Below, in pieces: positions 43,583 through 53,005 of a stretch of 64,000 nucleotides of DNA. Each line of letters opens with the position of its first letter. The first letter of the stretch is position 1. Under the pieces are notes generated by a model, which had not been told where the DNA came from, made no database searches, and saw only the letters and a list, made by a program, of their open reading frames with translations. The stretch comes from JAANXG01 sp963731035 (lineage in GTDB: Bacteria > Pseudomonadota > Gammaproteobacteria > Arenicellales > JAANXG01). Both the position numbers and the translations under genes were made by a program. The stretch spans positions 1 to 64,000 of the forward strand of contig CAVSUY010000005.1 of NCBI GenBank assembly GCA_963731035.1, in the 5' to 3' direction.

Positions 43583-45207
43583 AAGGCTTCGAGCAGGAGC
43601 TGGGTGACTGGCTTCACGGTGCCCGGGCACGGGTTCGGGACATGCCTCTGGAGCCGCGCTTTTGCTACGTCGGCACGGTCGAGCACGTGGCGGACGGCGT
43701 CGCCAACGTTATCGGCCTGCCCGGCGCACGGCTCGACGAGTTGCTTTCGTTCGATGACGGCTCGCTCGGTATCGTTTTCGACGTGTCGGAGTCGCGTATA
43801 GGCTGCGTGCTCATCAGCGGGGGAGAAACCGTCGGCGCAGGTACCCGGGTGACGGGCACCGGACACATCATCGAGGTGCCGGTGGGGGAAGCGCTGCTGG
43901 GCCGGGTGGTGGACCCGGTGGGGGTGCCTCTCGACGATGGTCCGGACATTACGCCCGAACGCATGAATCCCATAGAACGTCCCGCTCCCGGCATCGTGGA
44001 CCGCGACCTGGTCACCCGGCCCCTGCTGACGGGGCTGACGGTAATCGATGCCATGACGCCGCTGGGGCGCGGCCAGCGCGAGCTGATCATCGGAGACCGA
44101 AAGACCGGCAAGACCGCCATCGCCGTGGATACGATTCTCAACCAGCTGCGCAGCAATGTGGTGTGCGTCTACGCGGCGATCGGTCAGAAAGCTTCCACCA
44201 TCACCCAGGTCATCGATACGGTGCGGGCGCACGGCCCGTTCGACCGGACCATCTTCGTGATCAGCGCGGCGGACGCCCTGCCGGGCGCCCAGTGGATCAC
44301 GCCGTACGCGGCCTGCACCATGGCGGAGTACTTCCGGGACCGTGGCCGGGACGCACTGCTGGTTCTGGACGACCTGACCAAGCACGCGATCTTGTATCGA
44401 CAGCTGTCGCTGCTCCTGCGCAAGCCGCCGGGGCGCGAGGCATATCCCGGCGATATCTTTTACATTCACTCCCGGCTGCTGGAGCGTTCCACCAGGCTTT
44501 CCGCGGAGCTCGGGGGCGGCTCCCTGACCGCCCTGCCGATCGCCGAGACCCAGGCGGGCAACCTCAGCGCCTACATTCCCACCAACCTGATTTCCATCAC
44601 CGATGGCCAGATCTACTGCGAGCCCAAGTTGTTCTACGAAGGGCAGAAGCCGGCCGTGAACGTCGGTTTGAGCGTGTCGCGCGTCGGCGGCAAGACCCAG
44701 GCGCCGGCAGTCAAGAGGCTTGCAGAGACTCTGCGGCTGGAATACGCCCAGTTCCTCGAGCTCGAAGTCTTCAGCCGCTTCGGCGGCATGGTGGATGAGC
44801 GTACCCGCAAGACCATTGAGCATGGCCGGAGAATCCGGGCGATCCTGGCTCAGCCACAGTCCGCGCCCCTGCCGTTGTCGCTGGAGGTCGTGCTGCTGTT
44901 GGCGGCGACATCGGGCCGTCTCGATGACGTCGCCCTGGATTCCATGACTGCTTTCAAACAGCAGCTGGGCGAGTGGATGAACGATCGTTGTGCCCATGCC
45001 CTGGGGCGAATCGAGGAATCCGGGGACTTGGATGATGACGATCGGCAGGAGCTGCTCGATGCCATCGACGGGCTCGTCGCGTCGTTGGGCGATTCTCGAC
45101 ACGATGAGCAGGACGAAGACGGTAGCGAGCTCAATCCCGGGAGCGCGGATGCCGGCAGTGATGCGGCGGGCGCTGTGAAAGACGGGGTGCTGGAGGGGGA
45201 GGGCTAG
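43579..45207 (+). CDS. atpA: N-ATPase F1 subunit alpha, copy 1
   Basis: A 542-residue alpha subunit with P-loop GDRKTGKT (172-179), VYAAIGQKASTITQVIDTVR, LLVLDDLTKHA and SVSRVGGKTQAPA, where the Arg that reaches the catalytic site lies. It is about 35 residues longer than the second copy. The extra part is an acidic, Gly/Ser/Asp-rich C-terminal tail (DEQDEDGSELNPGSADAGSD), absent from usual alpha subunits, that may be disordered. Confidence 0.92.
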   Translation: MKGFEQELGDWLHGARARVRDMPLEPRFCYVGTVEHVADGVANVIGLPGARLDELLSFDDGSLGIVFDVSESRIGCVLISGGETVGAGTRVTGTGHIIEVPVGEALLGRVVDPVGVPLDDGPDITPERMNPIERPAPGIVDRDLVTRPLLTGLTVIDAMTPLGRGQRELIIGDRKTGKTAIAVDTILNQLRSNVVCVYAAIGQKASTITQVIDTVRAHGPFDRTIFVISAADALPGAQWITPYAACTMAEYFRDRGRDALLVLDDLTKHAILYRQLSLLLRKPPGREAYPGDIFYIHSRLLERSTRLSAELGGGSLTALPIAETQAGNLSAYIPTNLISITDGQIYCEPKLFYEGQKPAVNVGLSVSRVGGKTQAPAVKRLAETLRLEYAQFLELEVFSRFGGMVDERTRKTIEHGRRIRAILAQPQSAPLPLSLEVVLLLAATSGRLDDVALDSMTAFKQQLGEWMNDRCAHALGRIEESGDLDDDDRQELLDAIDGLVASLGDSRHDEQDEDGSELNPGSADAGSDAAGAVKDGVLEGEG

Positions 45208-45208
45208 C

Positions 45209-46060
45209 TTGGAGCATCACGCCCAATTGCAGGCCCGGATCTCCAGCCTCGGCGAGCTGCGGGACCTCGTTCGGATGATGCGAGGACTGGCTGCGACCCG
45301 ACTGCAGCAGGCCCAGGACGCGCTGGTCGGCATTCAGCGTTATGTCGAAATCATCGACAGGACGATTGCCCGGGCGGCCGTATTGCTGGAGCTGGATCGT
45401 CACCTGGAAGATCCCGGGATGGCCCCTGTCGGCGGCGATGCCTTGATCGTGGTGGCCTCGGAGCACGGCTTTGTCGGCGGTTTCAACGACCGACTGGTGG
45501 AGCGGGTCGAAAAGCTCGCGGCGCCGGGGCGCACGCTGGGCGTGATCGGACGCCGGGCGCGCACCCTGATGGAGGAACGAGGAGTGGCGGTGGATTGGTC
45601 GCTGCCCATGGCCACCCACGTCGATGGGGTGATCAGTGTTACCCGCAGGGTGGCGGACTATCTGGTCGACGTCACCGGCGCGGATATCCTGTTCGGGCGT
45701 TACGCGGGAAGCGGCTCCTACGAGATTGAGCAGCGCCGTATTCTCCCCCTGGACCCGGCCCTGCTGCGGGGTGCGGACGAAGGTCCGCTGCCCCTGCACC
45801 AGCTGCCCCCGACGGTGCTGATCGAGTACCTGGCCAGGGAATACCTGTTCGCGGAGATCAGTCGCGCGGTGACGGAATCGATGGCGACGGAGAATGCCAT
45901 TCGATTGAGGGTGATGGAATCGGCCGGGGAAGGCATAGACACCAAGGTCGAAGCCCTGACCCGCCAGGAGCAGAACCTCCGGCAGGAGGAGATCACCACG
46001 GAGCTGCTGGACGTGGTGACCGGGGCGAACGCGGTGCTGGGGGATGGCTGGTTGGGCTGA
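45209..46060 (+). CDS. atpG: N-ATPase F1 subunit gamma, copy 1
   Basis: A 283-residue gamma subunit: LQARISSLGELRDLVRMMRG at the N-terminal helix and EEITTELLDVVTGANAVLG at the C-terminal helix, which form the rotor coiled coil. VVASEHGFVGGFNDRLVER is the globular part. The TTG start at 45209 is chosen because GGAGGGGGAGGG lies at good spacing and conserved sequence starts at once. REP palindromes follow the stop, marking the end of the operon. Confidence 0.88.
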   Translation: MEHHAQLQARISSLGELRDLVRMMRGLAATRLQQAQDALVGIQRYVEIIDRTIARAAVLLELDRHLEDPGMAPVGGDALIVVASEHGFVGGFNDRLVERVEKLAAPGRTLGVIGRRARTLMEERGVAVDWSLPMATHVDGVISVTRRVADYLVDVTGADILFGRYAGSGSYEIEQRRILPLDPALLRGADEGPLPLHQLPPTVLIEYLAREYLFAEISRAVTESMATENAIRLRVMESAGEGIDTKVEALTRQEQNLRQEEITTELLDVVTGANAVLGDGWLG

Positions 46061-46071
46061 GGATGCAAGGA

Positions 46072-46153
46072 ATCGCGGCTGAAGCCGCTCCTGCGATCGG
46101 TAGCCCCAGCACGGTGCAGACCCGTGGCATGTAGGAGCGGCTTCAGCCGCGAT
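46072..46153. repeat. Inverted pair of REP-like palindromes
   Basis: ATCGCGGCTGAAGCCGCTCC (from 46072) and TGTAGGAGCGGCTTCAGCCG (from 46130) face each other between the end of the first N-ATPase operon and the convergent iron permease gene. It is the same BIME-like layout as at 26.0 and 31.0 kb. Confidence 0.85.
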
Positions 46154-46246
46154 CGCGGCAACCGGTTTGCCGATGGGATCGCCGTTGAAATCGCTACCTC
46201 AACCTGCGGGCTTCCGTGATCTGCGACTCGCCGCCCCGGGGCCGGT

Positions 46247-47080
46247 TCAGGTCGCCCGCTGTGGTGAGCTGGCGCGTGAGCGGCCGTTGCCGAACAGCCA
46301 CATCAGGCCGTAGATGCCCGCCAGGGTCGCTACGTAGAACATCACTTGGATACCCATCGGACGGTCGTTGTAGCCGATGAGTATATGCAGCAGGGTGCCC
46401 AGCCAGCTGTCCTGCTGCAGCAACCAGCCGCTGTCCCAAACCTGGCGTGCGAGGGACGGCACCAGACCGGCCTGGTTCAGGTAGCCGGCCGCGTTGGCCG
46501 CGAGCCCGGCCGCCAGCAGCAGTACCATCCAGCCCGTTACGCTGAAGAAACGGCCGATGGGAATCGCCAGGAGCCCGCGGTACAGAACGAAACCCACGCC
46601 GGCGCCGGCCGCCATGCCCAGCAGTCCGCCCACCAGCAAAGCGTTGCCGCCCGCCCCGCTGGCGGACAGGCTGAACAGGAACAGGGCGGTTTCCGAACCT
46701 TCGCGCAGCACTGCGAACAAGGTAACCAGGGCAAGGGCGGACAGGGGTTTGGCGCCCACGCTCACGTCGTGGCCGATGGTCTTCATCTGCGCCGCCACCT
46801 GGCGCCCGTGGACGCTCATCCAGACATTGTGCCAGGCCAGCATGGCCACGGCTGCCAGCAGTGTGCCGGCGTTGAGCAGTTCCTGGCCGCGACCCTGGAC
46901 GGCGCCGGCGATAGCACCGGCGAACGCCGCCACCACCATGGCGCCGAGCACACCGGCGAGAATACCTCCGCTGACCCAGCGCCCGCGCCCGGCCACGCCG
47001 CGGCTGGCGCCAAGCACGATGGCAATAATCAGCGCGGCCTCCAGGACCTCGCGAAAGACGATCAGCGCAGAACCGAGCAT
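46247..47080 (-). CDS. FTR1-family high-affinity iron permease
   Basis: A 277-residue membrane protein with seven hydrophobic segments and two R-E-x-x-E motifs: REVLE (10-14) and REGSE (126-130), the iron-translocating signature of FTR1/EfeU. It sits seven bases after the frameshifted cupredoxin gene, which would act as a periplasmic iron or copper partner similar to EfeO/P19. A Fur-like box upstream suggests iron control of both. Confidence 0.9.
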   Translation of the reverse strand: MLGSALIVFREVLEAALIIAIVLGASRGVAGRGRWVSGGILAGVLGAMVVAAFAGAIAGAVQGRGQELLNAGTLLAAVAMLAWHNVWMSVHGRQVAAQMKTIGHDVSVGAKPLSALALVTLFAVLREGSETALFLFSLSASGAGGNALLVGGLLGMAAGAGVGFVLYRGLLAIPIGRFFSVTGWMVLLLAAGLAANAAGYLNQAGLVPSLARQVWDSGWLLQQDSWLGTLLHILIGYNDRPMGIQVMFYVATLAGIYGLMWLFGNGRSRASSPQRAT

Positions 47081-47087
47081 GGGGACC

Positions 47088-47427
47088 TCACTTTGCGATC
47101 AACTTGCCCTGGGCGGTATCCTCGTGGAACTCGCCGACGAACTTGTACTCGCCGGCCGGCAGCGGCCCAACCCATATCGTACCCTTGGTATGGCCGGCGA
47201 TCAGCTTTCTCCACGCGCAGGTCGTGGCTTTCGAACTCCTCGGGGGTGGCGTCCTGGTTGTCGATGGTCAACTGTACGCGCTTGTCCACGGGGACCGTCA
47301 ATTCGGCAGGCTCGAAGCGGTGATCCTTGATGGTGAGCACGTATGCTCCATCGTCCGCCCGGGCCGTGGAGAGCCCCGGAACGGAAAGGGCCAGCAGCAA
47401 AGCTGCACTCGCACTGATAACACGCAT
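47088..47427 (-). pseudogene. Periplasmic cupredoxin with one frameshift
   Basis: ATG 47427 opens a signal peptide (MRVISASAALLLALSVPGLS) and a cupredoxin-like domain (YVLTIKDHRFEPAELTVPVD, ATPEEFESHDLRVEK). Just after VEK near 47205 the meaning shifts one base to LIAGHTKGTIWVGPLPAGEY and KFVGEFHEDTAQGKLIAK, then a stop at 47088. The total length is one base over a multiple of three. The corrected protein of about 112 residues would be full length, with His/Glu-rich ligands (F-H-E-D) at the end. It is either a recent mutation or a sequencing error. Confidence 0.72.
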
Positions 47428-47503
47428 ACTGATTCGACCTCGCCGACAAAGTTGACTGATGGCGCCCGGAAGCCGGACGATCCTGAAATATCCAGAGATC
47501 TTA

Positions 47504-47520
47504 ATGAGAATGGTTCTCAT
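47504..47520. promoter_or_regulatory. Fur-like iron box
   Basis: ATGAGAATGGTTCTCAT is a perfect 7-3-7 inverted repeat of the AATGAGAAT..TCTCAT type that Fur binds in proteobacteria. It lies 77 bases before the cupredoxin start on the minus strand, ahead of FTR1, so repression of iron uptake under iron sufficiency is expected. Confidence 0.6.
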
Positions 47521-47754
47521 AGTCAACAACGATGGGGTCGGCCGATGGGATGACCGGACAGCTCGAGCGCCCGGGCCCGCTGGACAAGACCGCTGGAAAG
47601 CTTCAAGGTAATCGCCCTCACCCCCGAGCGGCAACCCCGTGGGGCGCCGAAAGGGAGCGCTCTCCAGCTTAGCCACGTTGCCGCGGGAGAGCAAGATCGT
47701 GTCCGCGGTCGGCCTGGACGGTGCCGTCCGCCGCAACAGAACAAAGAACGATGA

Positions 47755-47772
47755 CCGGGGGTTCACCCCCGG
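47755..47772 (+). promoter_or_regulatory. Stable hairpin in the leader of the MHS transporter gene
   Basis: CCGGGGGTTCACCCCCGG folds into an eight-pair stem with a two-base loop, ending 15 bases before the ATG at 47788 and just before the AGGAACC ribosome site. It could tune translation or be the end of a leader. No ligand class is recognised. Confidence 0.35.
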
Positions 47773-47787
47773 ATTCAGGAACCGATC

Positions 47788-49065
47788 ATGTCCAAGCGCC
47801 GCCTCCGCCACTCCCTGTCCACGCTCACCGCCGGGATCATCGGCAACGTCATGGAGTGGTACGACTTTGCCCTGTTCGGATACTTCGCTCCGATCATCGC
47901 GCGACATTTCTTCCCGTCCGGCGACGTGCTCACCTCCCTGCTGCAGACCTACGGGGTCTTCGCGGCGGGTTTCGTGATGCGTCCCCTGGGAGCCGTCCTG
48001 TTCGGGTACATCGGCGACCGGCTGGGCAGGAGCAAGGCCCTGTTTCTATCGGTCATCATGATGGGGGCGCCGACCTTCTGCCTGGGCCTGCTGCCCACCT
48101 ATGACCGGATTGGCCCGTGGGCGCCGGCGCTGCTGATCGTCATCCGGCTCGTGCAGGGGTTGTCCGTCGGCGGCGAGTTCAGCAGCTCGGTGACCTATAT
48201 GGTGGAGACGGCGCCGCCGGGCAGAAGGGGACTGTCAGGGAGCTGGGCCAACTTCGGAAGCCTCAGCGGAACGCTGTTGGGCTCCGGTACCGCCGCCGCC
48301 ATGGCAACCCTGCTCCCGACCGCGGTACTGCAAGCGTGGGGATGGCGGGTGCCGTTCCTGCTCGGGATACTGCTGGCGGCGTTCGCTCTCTACATGCGGC
48401 GCAATCTCCCGGATACGCGGATCTTTACCGAGCATGCCAGGGACCACCTCGATGACAATCCACTGCGGGAGGTCTTGACGCGCAACCTGAAGCAAACCGT
48501 CCTGGCTGTCCTCTTCGCGTCGGGCTACGGCGTATTCTTTTACATTCCATTGGTGTATCTGCCGACCTACGCCAATACGGTAAGCGGCGTGGATCTCGCC
48601 GAAGCCCTGCGCATCAATGCCCTGGCTACGGCCCTGATGCTGCCGCTGATCCCGCTCGCCGGGCTCGTTTCCGATCGCTGGGTACGCCGGAAACACCTGT
48701 TGATGGCTGCCTTTGCCGCGATGGCCCTGGCGGCGTGGCCGGTGTTCGCCGCGCTGGCGAGCGGGGCGGCAGGCGCGCTGCTGGGCGGCCAGATCCTGTT
48801 CGCGGTTCTGATTGCCCTGCCGGTGGGCACGGCGCCCGCCATGTTCGCGGAAATGTTCCCCACGGAGGACCGGCTCACCGGCTACAGTCTGGCCTTCAAC
48901 ATCGGGCTTGGGCTGGTCGGCGGAACCGCGCCTATGATGGCGACCTGGTTGATCGCCAGGACCGGCACGCCGCTGGCGCCCGGATACTATCTGGCCGGCC
49001 TGTCGTTGTTGTCCGTGGCGGCGTTGTCCCTCATGCACGATCGCAGCCGAGAGCCGTTGCTTTGA
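47788..49065 (+). CDS. MFS transporter, metabolite:H+ symporter family
   Basis: A 425-residue protein with twelve hydrophobic segments. The MHS signature is strong: GIIGNVMEWYDFALFGYFAP at the N-terminus, FVMRPLGAVLFGYIGDRLGR as motif A, and LVQGLSVGGEFSSSVTYMVE. Family members (ProP, KgtP, CitA) import proline, betaine, 2-oxoglutarate or citrate with protons. The exact substrate is not readable. Confidence 0.88.
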   Translation: MSKRRLRHSLSTLTAGIIGNVMEWYDFALFGYFAPIIARHFFPSGDVLTSLLQTYGVFAAGFVMRPLGAVLFGYIGDRLGRSKALFLSVIMMGAPTFCLGLLPTYDRIGPWAPALLIVIRLVQGLSVGGEFSSSVTYMVETAPPGRRGLSGSWANFGSLSGTLLGSGTAAAMATLLPTAVLQAWGWRVPFLLGILLAAFALYMRRNLPDTRIFTEHARDHLDDNPLREVLTRNLKQTVLAVLFASGYGVFFYIPLVYLPTYANTVSGVDLAEALRINALATALMLPLIPLAGLVSDRWVRRKHLLMAAFAAMALAAWPVFAALASGAAGALLGGQILFAVLIALPVGTAPAMFAEMFPTEDRLTGYSLAFNIGLGLVGGTAPMMATWLIARTGTPLAPGYYLAGLSLLSVAALSLMHDRSREPLL

Positions 49066-49153
49066 AATCACGCATTGCATTGCGGCGCGTGGCGTAGATA
49101 CTGGCGGCTTCGCACTGTGCAATAGCTGAAATGCCGATTTCGAACGAGAGATC

Positions 49154-49957
49154 ATGAAGGGTCGGGTTCTGATCGTCGCGGGTTCCGATTCCGGCGGCGG
49201 CGCCGGTATCCAGGCCGATATCAAGACCGTCACCGCACTGGGGGGCTACGCGGCGACGGCGATCACCGCGCTGACCGCGCAGGATACGCGCGACGTGTAC
49301 GAGGTCGTGACCGTCGAGCCACGATTCATACGAAAACAGATGGAAGTGGTGCTGGGGGACATCGGGGCCGACGTCATCAAACTGGGCATGCTGCACGACA
49401 AGGCGGTTATCGCCGTCGTGTGCGATGTCATCGAAAGCCTCGCCGTCGATATCCCGGTCGTCACGGATCCGGTCATGGTGGCGAAGGGCGGCGCCCGCCT
49501 GCTGTCGGAGGACGCGGTGGAGATACTGCGACGCCGCTTGCTGCCGCTATCCACGATCGTTACGCCGAATGTTCCCGAGGCGGGAGTCCTGGCGGACATG
49601 GCGATCGGAGTAGCGGACGACGGACGACGGGCGGCGGAACGGATCATGGAACTGGGCGCGGGGGCGGTGCTTCTCAAGGGCGGCCACATGGAAGGCGATA
49701 CGGTGATCGATCTGCTGTTGACGCACCGTGGCGGCGAGATGTTCGAGCACCCGAGAATCGATACCGCCAGCACCCATGGGACCGGTTGCACGCTCGCTTC
49801 GGCCATCGCCACGGGCGTCGCCCAGGGCCTCGGGCTGCACAGTGCGGTTAAACGCGCCATCGACTACGTGCAGGAGGCTATACGGCGCGCCCCGGGCTAT
49901 GGCTCGGGACATGGTCCGCTGAACCATGGGCACACGGTGAGGACGACGGAATCGTAG
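49154..49957 (+). CDS. thiD: Hydroxymethylpyrimidine/phosphomethylpyrimidine kinase
   Basis: A 267-residue ribokinase-fold kinase. IVAGSDSGGGAGIQADIKTV is the substrate loop, VTDPVMVAKGGARLL the middle and STHGTGCTLASAIATGVAQG the anion hole with catalytic Asp-equivalent Cys neighbourhood. It phosphorylates HMP twice in thiamine synthesis. No other thi gene or TPP riboswitch was seen next to it. Thiamine is also the cofactor of Xsc in this window. Confidence 0.93.
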   Translation: MKGRVLIVAGSDSGGGAGIQADIKTVTALGGYAATAITALTAQDTRDVYEVVTVEPRFIRKQMEVVLGDIGADVIKLGMLHDKAVIAVVCDVIESLAVDIPVVTDPVMVAKGGARLLSEDAVEILRRRLLPLSTIVTPNVPEAGVLADMAIGVADDGRRAAERIMELGAGAVLLKGGHMEGDTVIDLLLTHRGGEMFEHPRIDTASTHGTGCTLASAIATGVAQGLGLHSAVKRAIDYVQEAIRRAPGYGSGHGPLNHGHTVRTTES

Positions 49958-50010
49958 GTCCGCCCGGAGGGTGGAGTGGAGCACTCGGGGGGAGGTCACC
50001 GGGCCTCCCG

Positions 50011-50024
50011 TTGATCTCGGTCAA
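50011..50024 (+). promoter_or_regulatory. FNR/ANR-type box and -10 element before hsp20
   Basis: TTGATCTCGGTCAA matches TTGAT-N4-(A/G)TCAA. Centred at 50017.5, a -41.5 arrangement predicts a start near 50059 and puts TATATA (50047-50052) exactly at -12 to -7. That -10 lies inside the perfect palindrome GACATATATATGTC (50043-50056). This is the cleanest class II FNR-like promoter in the window. Confidence 0.55.
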
Positions 50025-50085
50025 TGCCCGTCGAATCCAGCTGACATATATATGTCGCACGATTCGAAACAGCGAGAGACCGACA

Positions 50086-50550
50086 GTGGCGAAGAAATCC
50101 AGAAAAGTACCCGTGGAGACCGACGAAGGATTTCATCCCTTGAGCAGTCTGCGGACGGAGGTCGAGCATGTTTTCGAGCGCCTCGCCCAGGGCTTTCGTC
50201 AGCTGCGCGGCGACCGGCAGCCGCCGAGCGCGGATGCATCGGAATCCAGGGCCGGCTACGAGTTATCGATCGAGCTGCCCGGAATGGATGCCGGTGACGT
50301 TGAAGTTGCGGTGGAGGGCGATGTCCTGGTTGTATCGGGCGAAAAGCACAATGAGCACGAGGAGAAGGACCGCAACTTCTACCTGGTGGAACGAAGCTAC
50401 GGGGCTTTCAGGCGGGCCTTCCGTTTGCCCGATGACGCGGATAAGAAGCGTGTCAGCGCGGAGTTCTCCAAGGGTGTGCTGGAGATCAACATACCGCGTG
50501 TTGCCGGCGCTGAAAAGCAGGTGCGAAGGATCAAGGTGAAGTCCCGCTAG
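50086..50550 (+). CDS. Hsp20/alpha-crystallin small heat-shock protein
   Basis: A 154-residue small chaperone from GTG 50086 (GCGAGAG upstream). The alpha-crystallin domain covers about residues 50-145: ESRAGYELSIELPGMDAGDV, VEGDVLVVSGEKHNEHEEKD and SAEFSKGVLEINIPRV. The C-terminal I-x-I/V motif is KVKS-like. It holds unfolding proteins in an ATP-independent way. It is followed by a decayed Lon-like protease gene on the same strand and probably shared its transcript. Confidence 0.88.
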   Translation: MAKKSRKVPVETDEGFHPLSSLRTEVEHVFERLAQGFRQLRGDRQPPSADASESRAGYELSIELPGMDAGDVEVAVEGDVLVVSGEKHNEHEEKDRNFYLVERSYGAFRRAFRLPDDADKKRVSAEFSKGVLEINIPRVAGAEKQVRRIKVKSR

Positions 50551-50577
50551 GCGCCGCGCGTCCCATCGGGGAAATCG

Positions 50578-53005
50578 ATGCCGAAAAACCGTGCTCTGAG
50601 CCCGACCGATCTCCGGCGGCGCTGCGATCCGGAGCAGCTCGGTTTCGCAACCACGGCGGACCTCCGGGAAATTGCGGAGATACTGGGTCAGGAGCGGGCC
50701 GTGGATGCCCTGACTTTCGGCATGGGCATGCGCAGCGAGGGCTATAACCTGTTCGCGCTCGGACCTTCTGGTGTCGGCAAACTGTCGCTCATTCGCCAGT
50801 ACGCCGAGGAGCAGGCCGGAAAGGAAAAAGTCCCCTCGGAATGGTGCTACGTCTACAACTTCGACGACTACCGCAAGCCTCGCACCCTGGAGCTGCCGGC
50901 CGGCAGGGGCACCGAGCTGGCAGCCGACATGAGCGGTCTCATCGCGAGTTGAGCGGCGCGATCCCGGCGGCCTTCGAGAGCGAGGAATACCGCACCCGCG
51001 CGGAAACCATCCAGGAAGGCTTGAGCGAGCAGCACCAGAAGGCGCTCGGCGAGCTGCAGGAGAAGGCACAGGCCAAGAGCGTGGCGCTGATCCGCACCCC
51101 GGTTGGTATCACCATGGCTCCGGTGCGTAACGGGCGAACCCTGGGGCAGGAAGAATTCGATAAGCTCTCCGAGGAGGACCAGAAGAAAATCCAGGATGAC
51201 ATCGCTGAGCTTCAGGAGGAGATGCGCAAGACGTTTCGACAGGCTCCCTCCTGGCAAAAGGAAAGCAGCGAGAAGCTCGACGCCTTGAACCGGGAAATCG
51301 CCGCTGCCGTCGTCTCCCAGGCGCTGGGTCCGCTGCCGGAGAAGTACGATGAACTCGCGAACGTTTTGACCTACCTCGATCGCGTCCGTGAAGACATCAT
51401 CAAGAATTTTCAAAGATTTCTGCCTCACGACAAGCAGCAGCTCTCGTTCCCCGCACTCTCCTATCTACGGGAAAGCGACGAGATGCCCTGGACCAACCGT
51501 TACCGCGTGAATGTGCTGACGCCCCGCGAGCCGAATGGCGGCGCGCCGGTTGTCTACGAGGATCACCCGACCTACCACAGCCTGATGGGCCGTGTGGAGC
51601 ACCAGGCCCAGCAGGGCGCCCTGGTCACCGATTTCACTATGATCCGCGCCGGTACTCTGCACCGTGCCAACGGCGGCTATCTGCTGGTGGACGCCGTGAA
51701 GGTGCTCACCCAGCCCTTTGCGTGGGAATCCCTCAAGCGCGCTCTCAAGGCCGGCCGGCTGCACCTGGAATCGCTGGGGGAGAACCTGGGCTTGATCTCC
51801 ACCGCCACCCTGGAGCCCGAGTCCATACCTCTGGAAGTGAAAGTCGTGCTCATGGGCGAGGCCGTCATTTACTACCTGTTGTCGGCCTACGATTCCGAAT
51901 TAGAGGACCTGTTCAAGGTGCAGGTGGACTTCAACGACCGCATGAACCGCGACGGCGAAAGCCAGAAGCAATACGCCCGACTGATCGACACCCTGGTACA
52001 CCGCCACGGGCTGCTGGAAGTGGACTGCGAGGGGGTGGCGCGAGTGATCGAGCATAGTGCCAGGTTGGCGGAGGACAACGAGAAGCTGTCAACGCACATG
52101 CGCGCCGTCATCGATCTGTAGCACGAGAGCGCCTATTGGTCGCGGCAGCGGCAGGAGGACGCCACGGTAACAGCCGCGGATGTGCAGCGCGCGATCGACA
52201 CCAGAATATATCGTTCGGACCGCCTGCGGGAACGCATACAGGAGGAGATACGGCGCGGCACGATCCTGATCCAGACCGATGACGAGCATGTCGGACAGAT
52301 AAATGGCCTGTCGGTGATCAGCCTGGGGGGCTTCAGCTTCGGCAGAAAGGCGCGCATCACCGCCCGCAGCAGTCTCGGCAAGGGCCAGGTGCTGGACATC
52401 GAACGGGAAGTGGAACTGGGCGGGCTCATACACTCTAAGGGCGTGCTGATCCTGTCGCACTTCCTGGGGGCGCGCTACGCGCTGGACCGGCCTCTACATA
52501 GTCCGCCAGCCTGGTATACGAGCTATCCTACAGCGGCGTCGAGGGCGACAGTGCTTCGTCGGCGGAACTGTACGCGCTGCTGTCGGACCTGGCGCAGGCG
52601 CCGATACGCCATCCCTGGCGGTGACCGGATCGGTCAACCAGTACGGCGAGATCCAGCCCATAGGCGGCGTCAACGATAAGATCGAAGGATTCTTCGATTG
52701 CTGCCTGGCACGCGGACTCAGCGGCTACCAGGGCGTTCTGATTCCGGAGTCCAATGTCAAACACCTGATGCTGCGCGATGATGGTCGATGCCGTGGTATC
52801 GGGGCAATTCGCAGTGCACCCGGTGCGGGATGTCGATCAGGGTATCGAGCTGCTGACCGGTATAGCGGCGGGGGAGAGGGACGCGCAAGGTCGTTTCCCG
52901 GAAGACAGTATCAACGGCAGGGTCGAAGACAGGTTGATCGAGTACTCGGAACGGATGCGGGCTTTCAGCGCCCGGGTCCGCGGTGAGGGCGAAGCGGGAT
53001 CGTGA
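50578..53005 (+). pseudogene. Decayed Lon-like (LonB/AAA_32-type) ATP-dependent protease
   Basis: Fragments of a roughly 800-residue protease occur in order but in several frames. 50578-50952 holds the Walker A region (LFALGPSGVGKLSLIR). About 50950-52121 is the middle (VNVLTPREPNGGAPVVYEDH, GALVTDFTMIRAGTLHRANG, GYLLVDAVKVLTQPFAWESL), ending at an in-frame TAG. 52122 to about 52490 continues (GQINGLSVISLGGFSFGRKA). Then the protease domain has the catalytic Ser (VEGDSASSAELYALL) in a second frame and Lys (GGVNDKIEGFFD) in a third. The end (52778-53005) is shifted again. Four frameshifts plus one stop codon are needed, so it is inactive unless the sequence is poor here. Confidence 0.85.

Larger units (their letters stand above)
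47428..47787. other. Divergent intergenic region with Fur-like box and hairpin
   Basis: About 360 bases between the cupredoxin/FTR1 pair and the MHS transporter. It contains the Fur-like palindrome at 47504-47520 and a strong hairpin at 47755-47772. No gene was recognised. Confidence 0.5.

Noticed and set aside
49066..49153. Possible TPP riboswitch before thiD
   Set aside because: The gap is only 88 bases and lacks the conserved TPP aptamer elements such as CUGAGA and the paired stems.
48235..49233. Minus-strand open frame opposite the MHS transporter
   Set aside because: The transporter on the plus strand has the full family signature; the opposite frame is rich in Gln/Arg without motifs.
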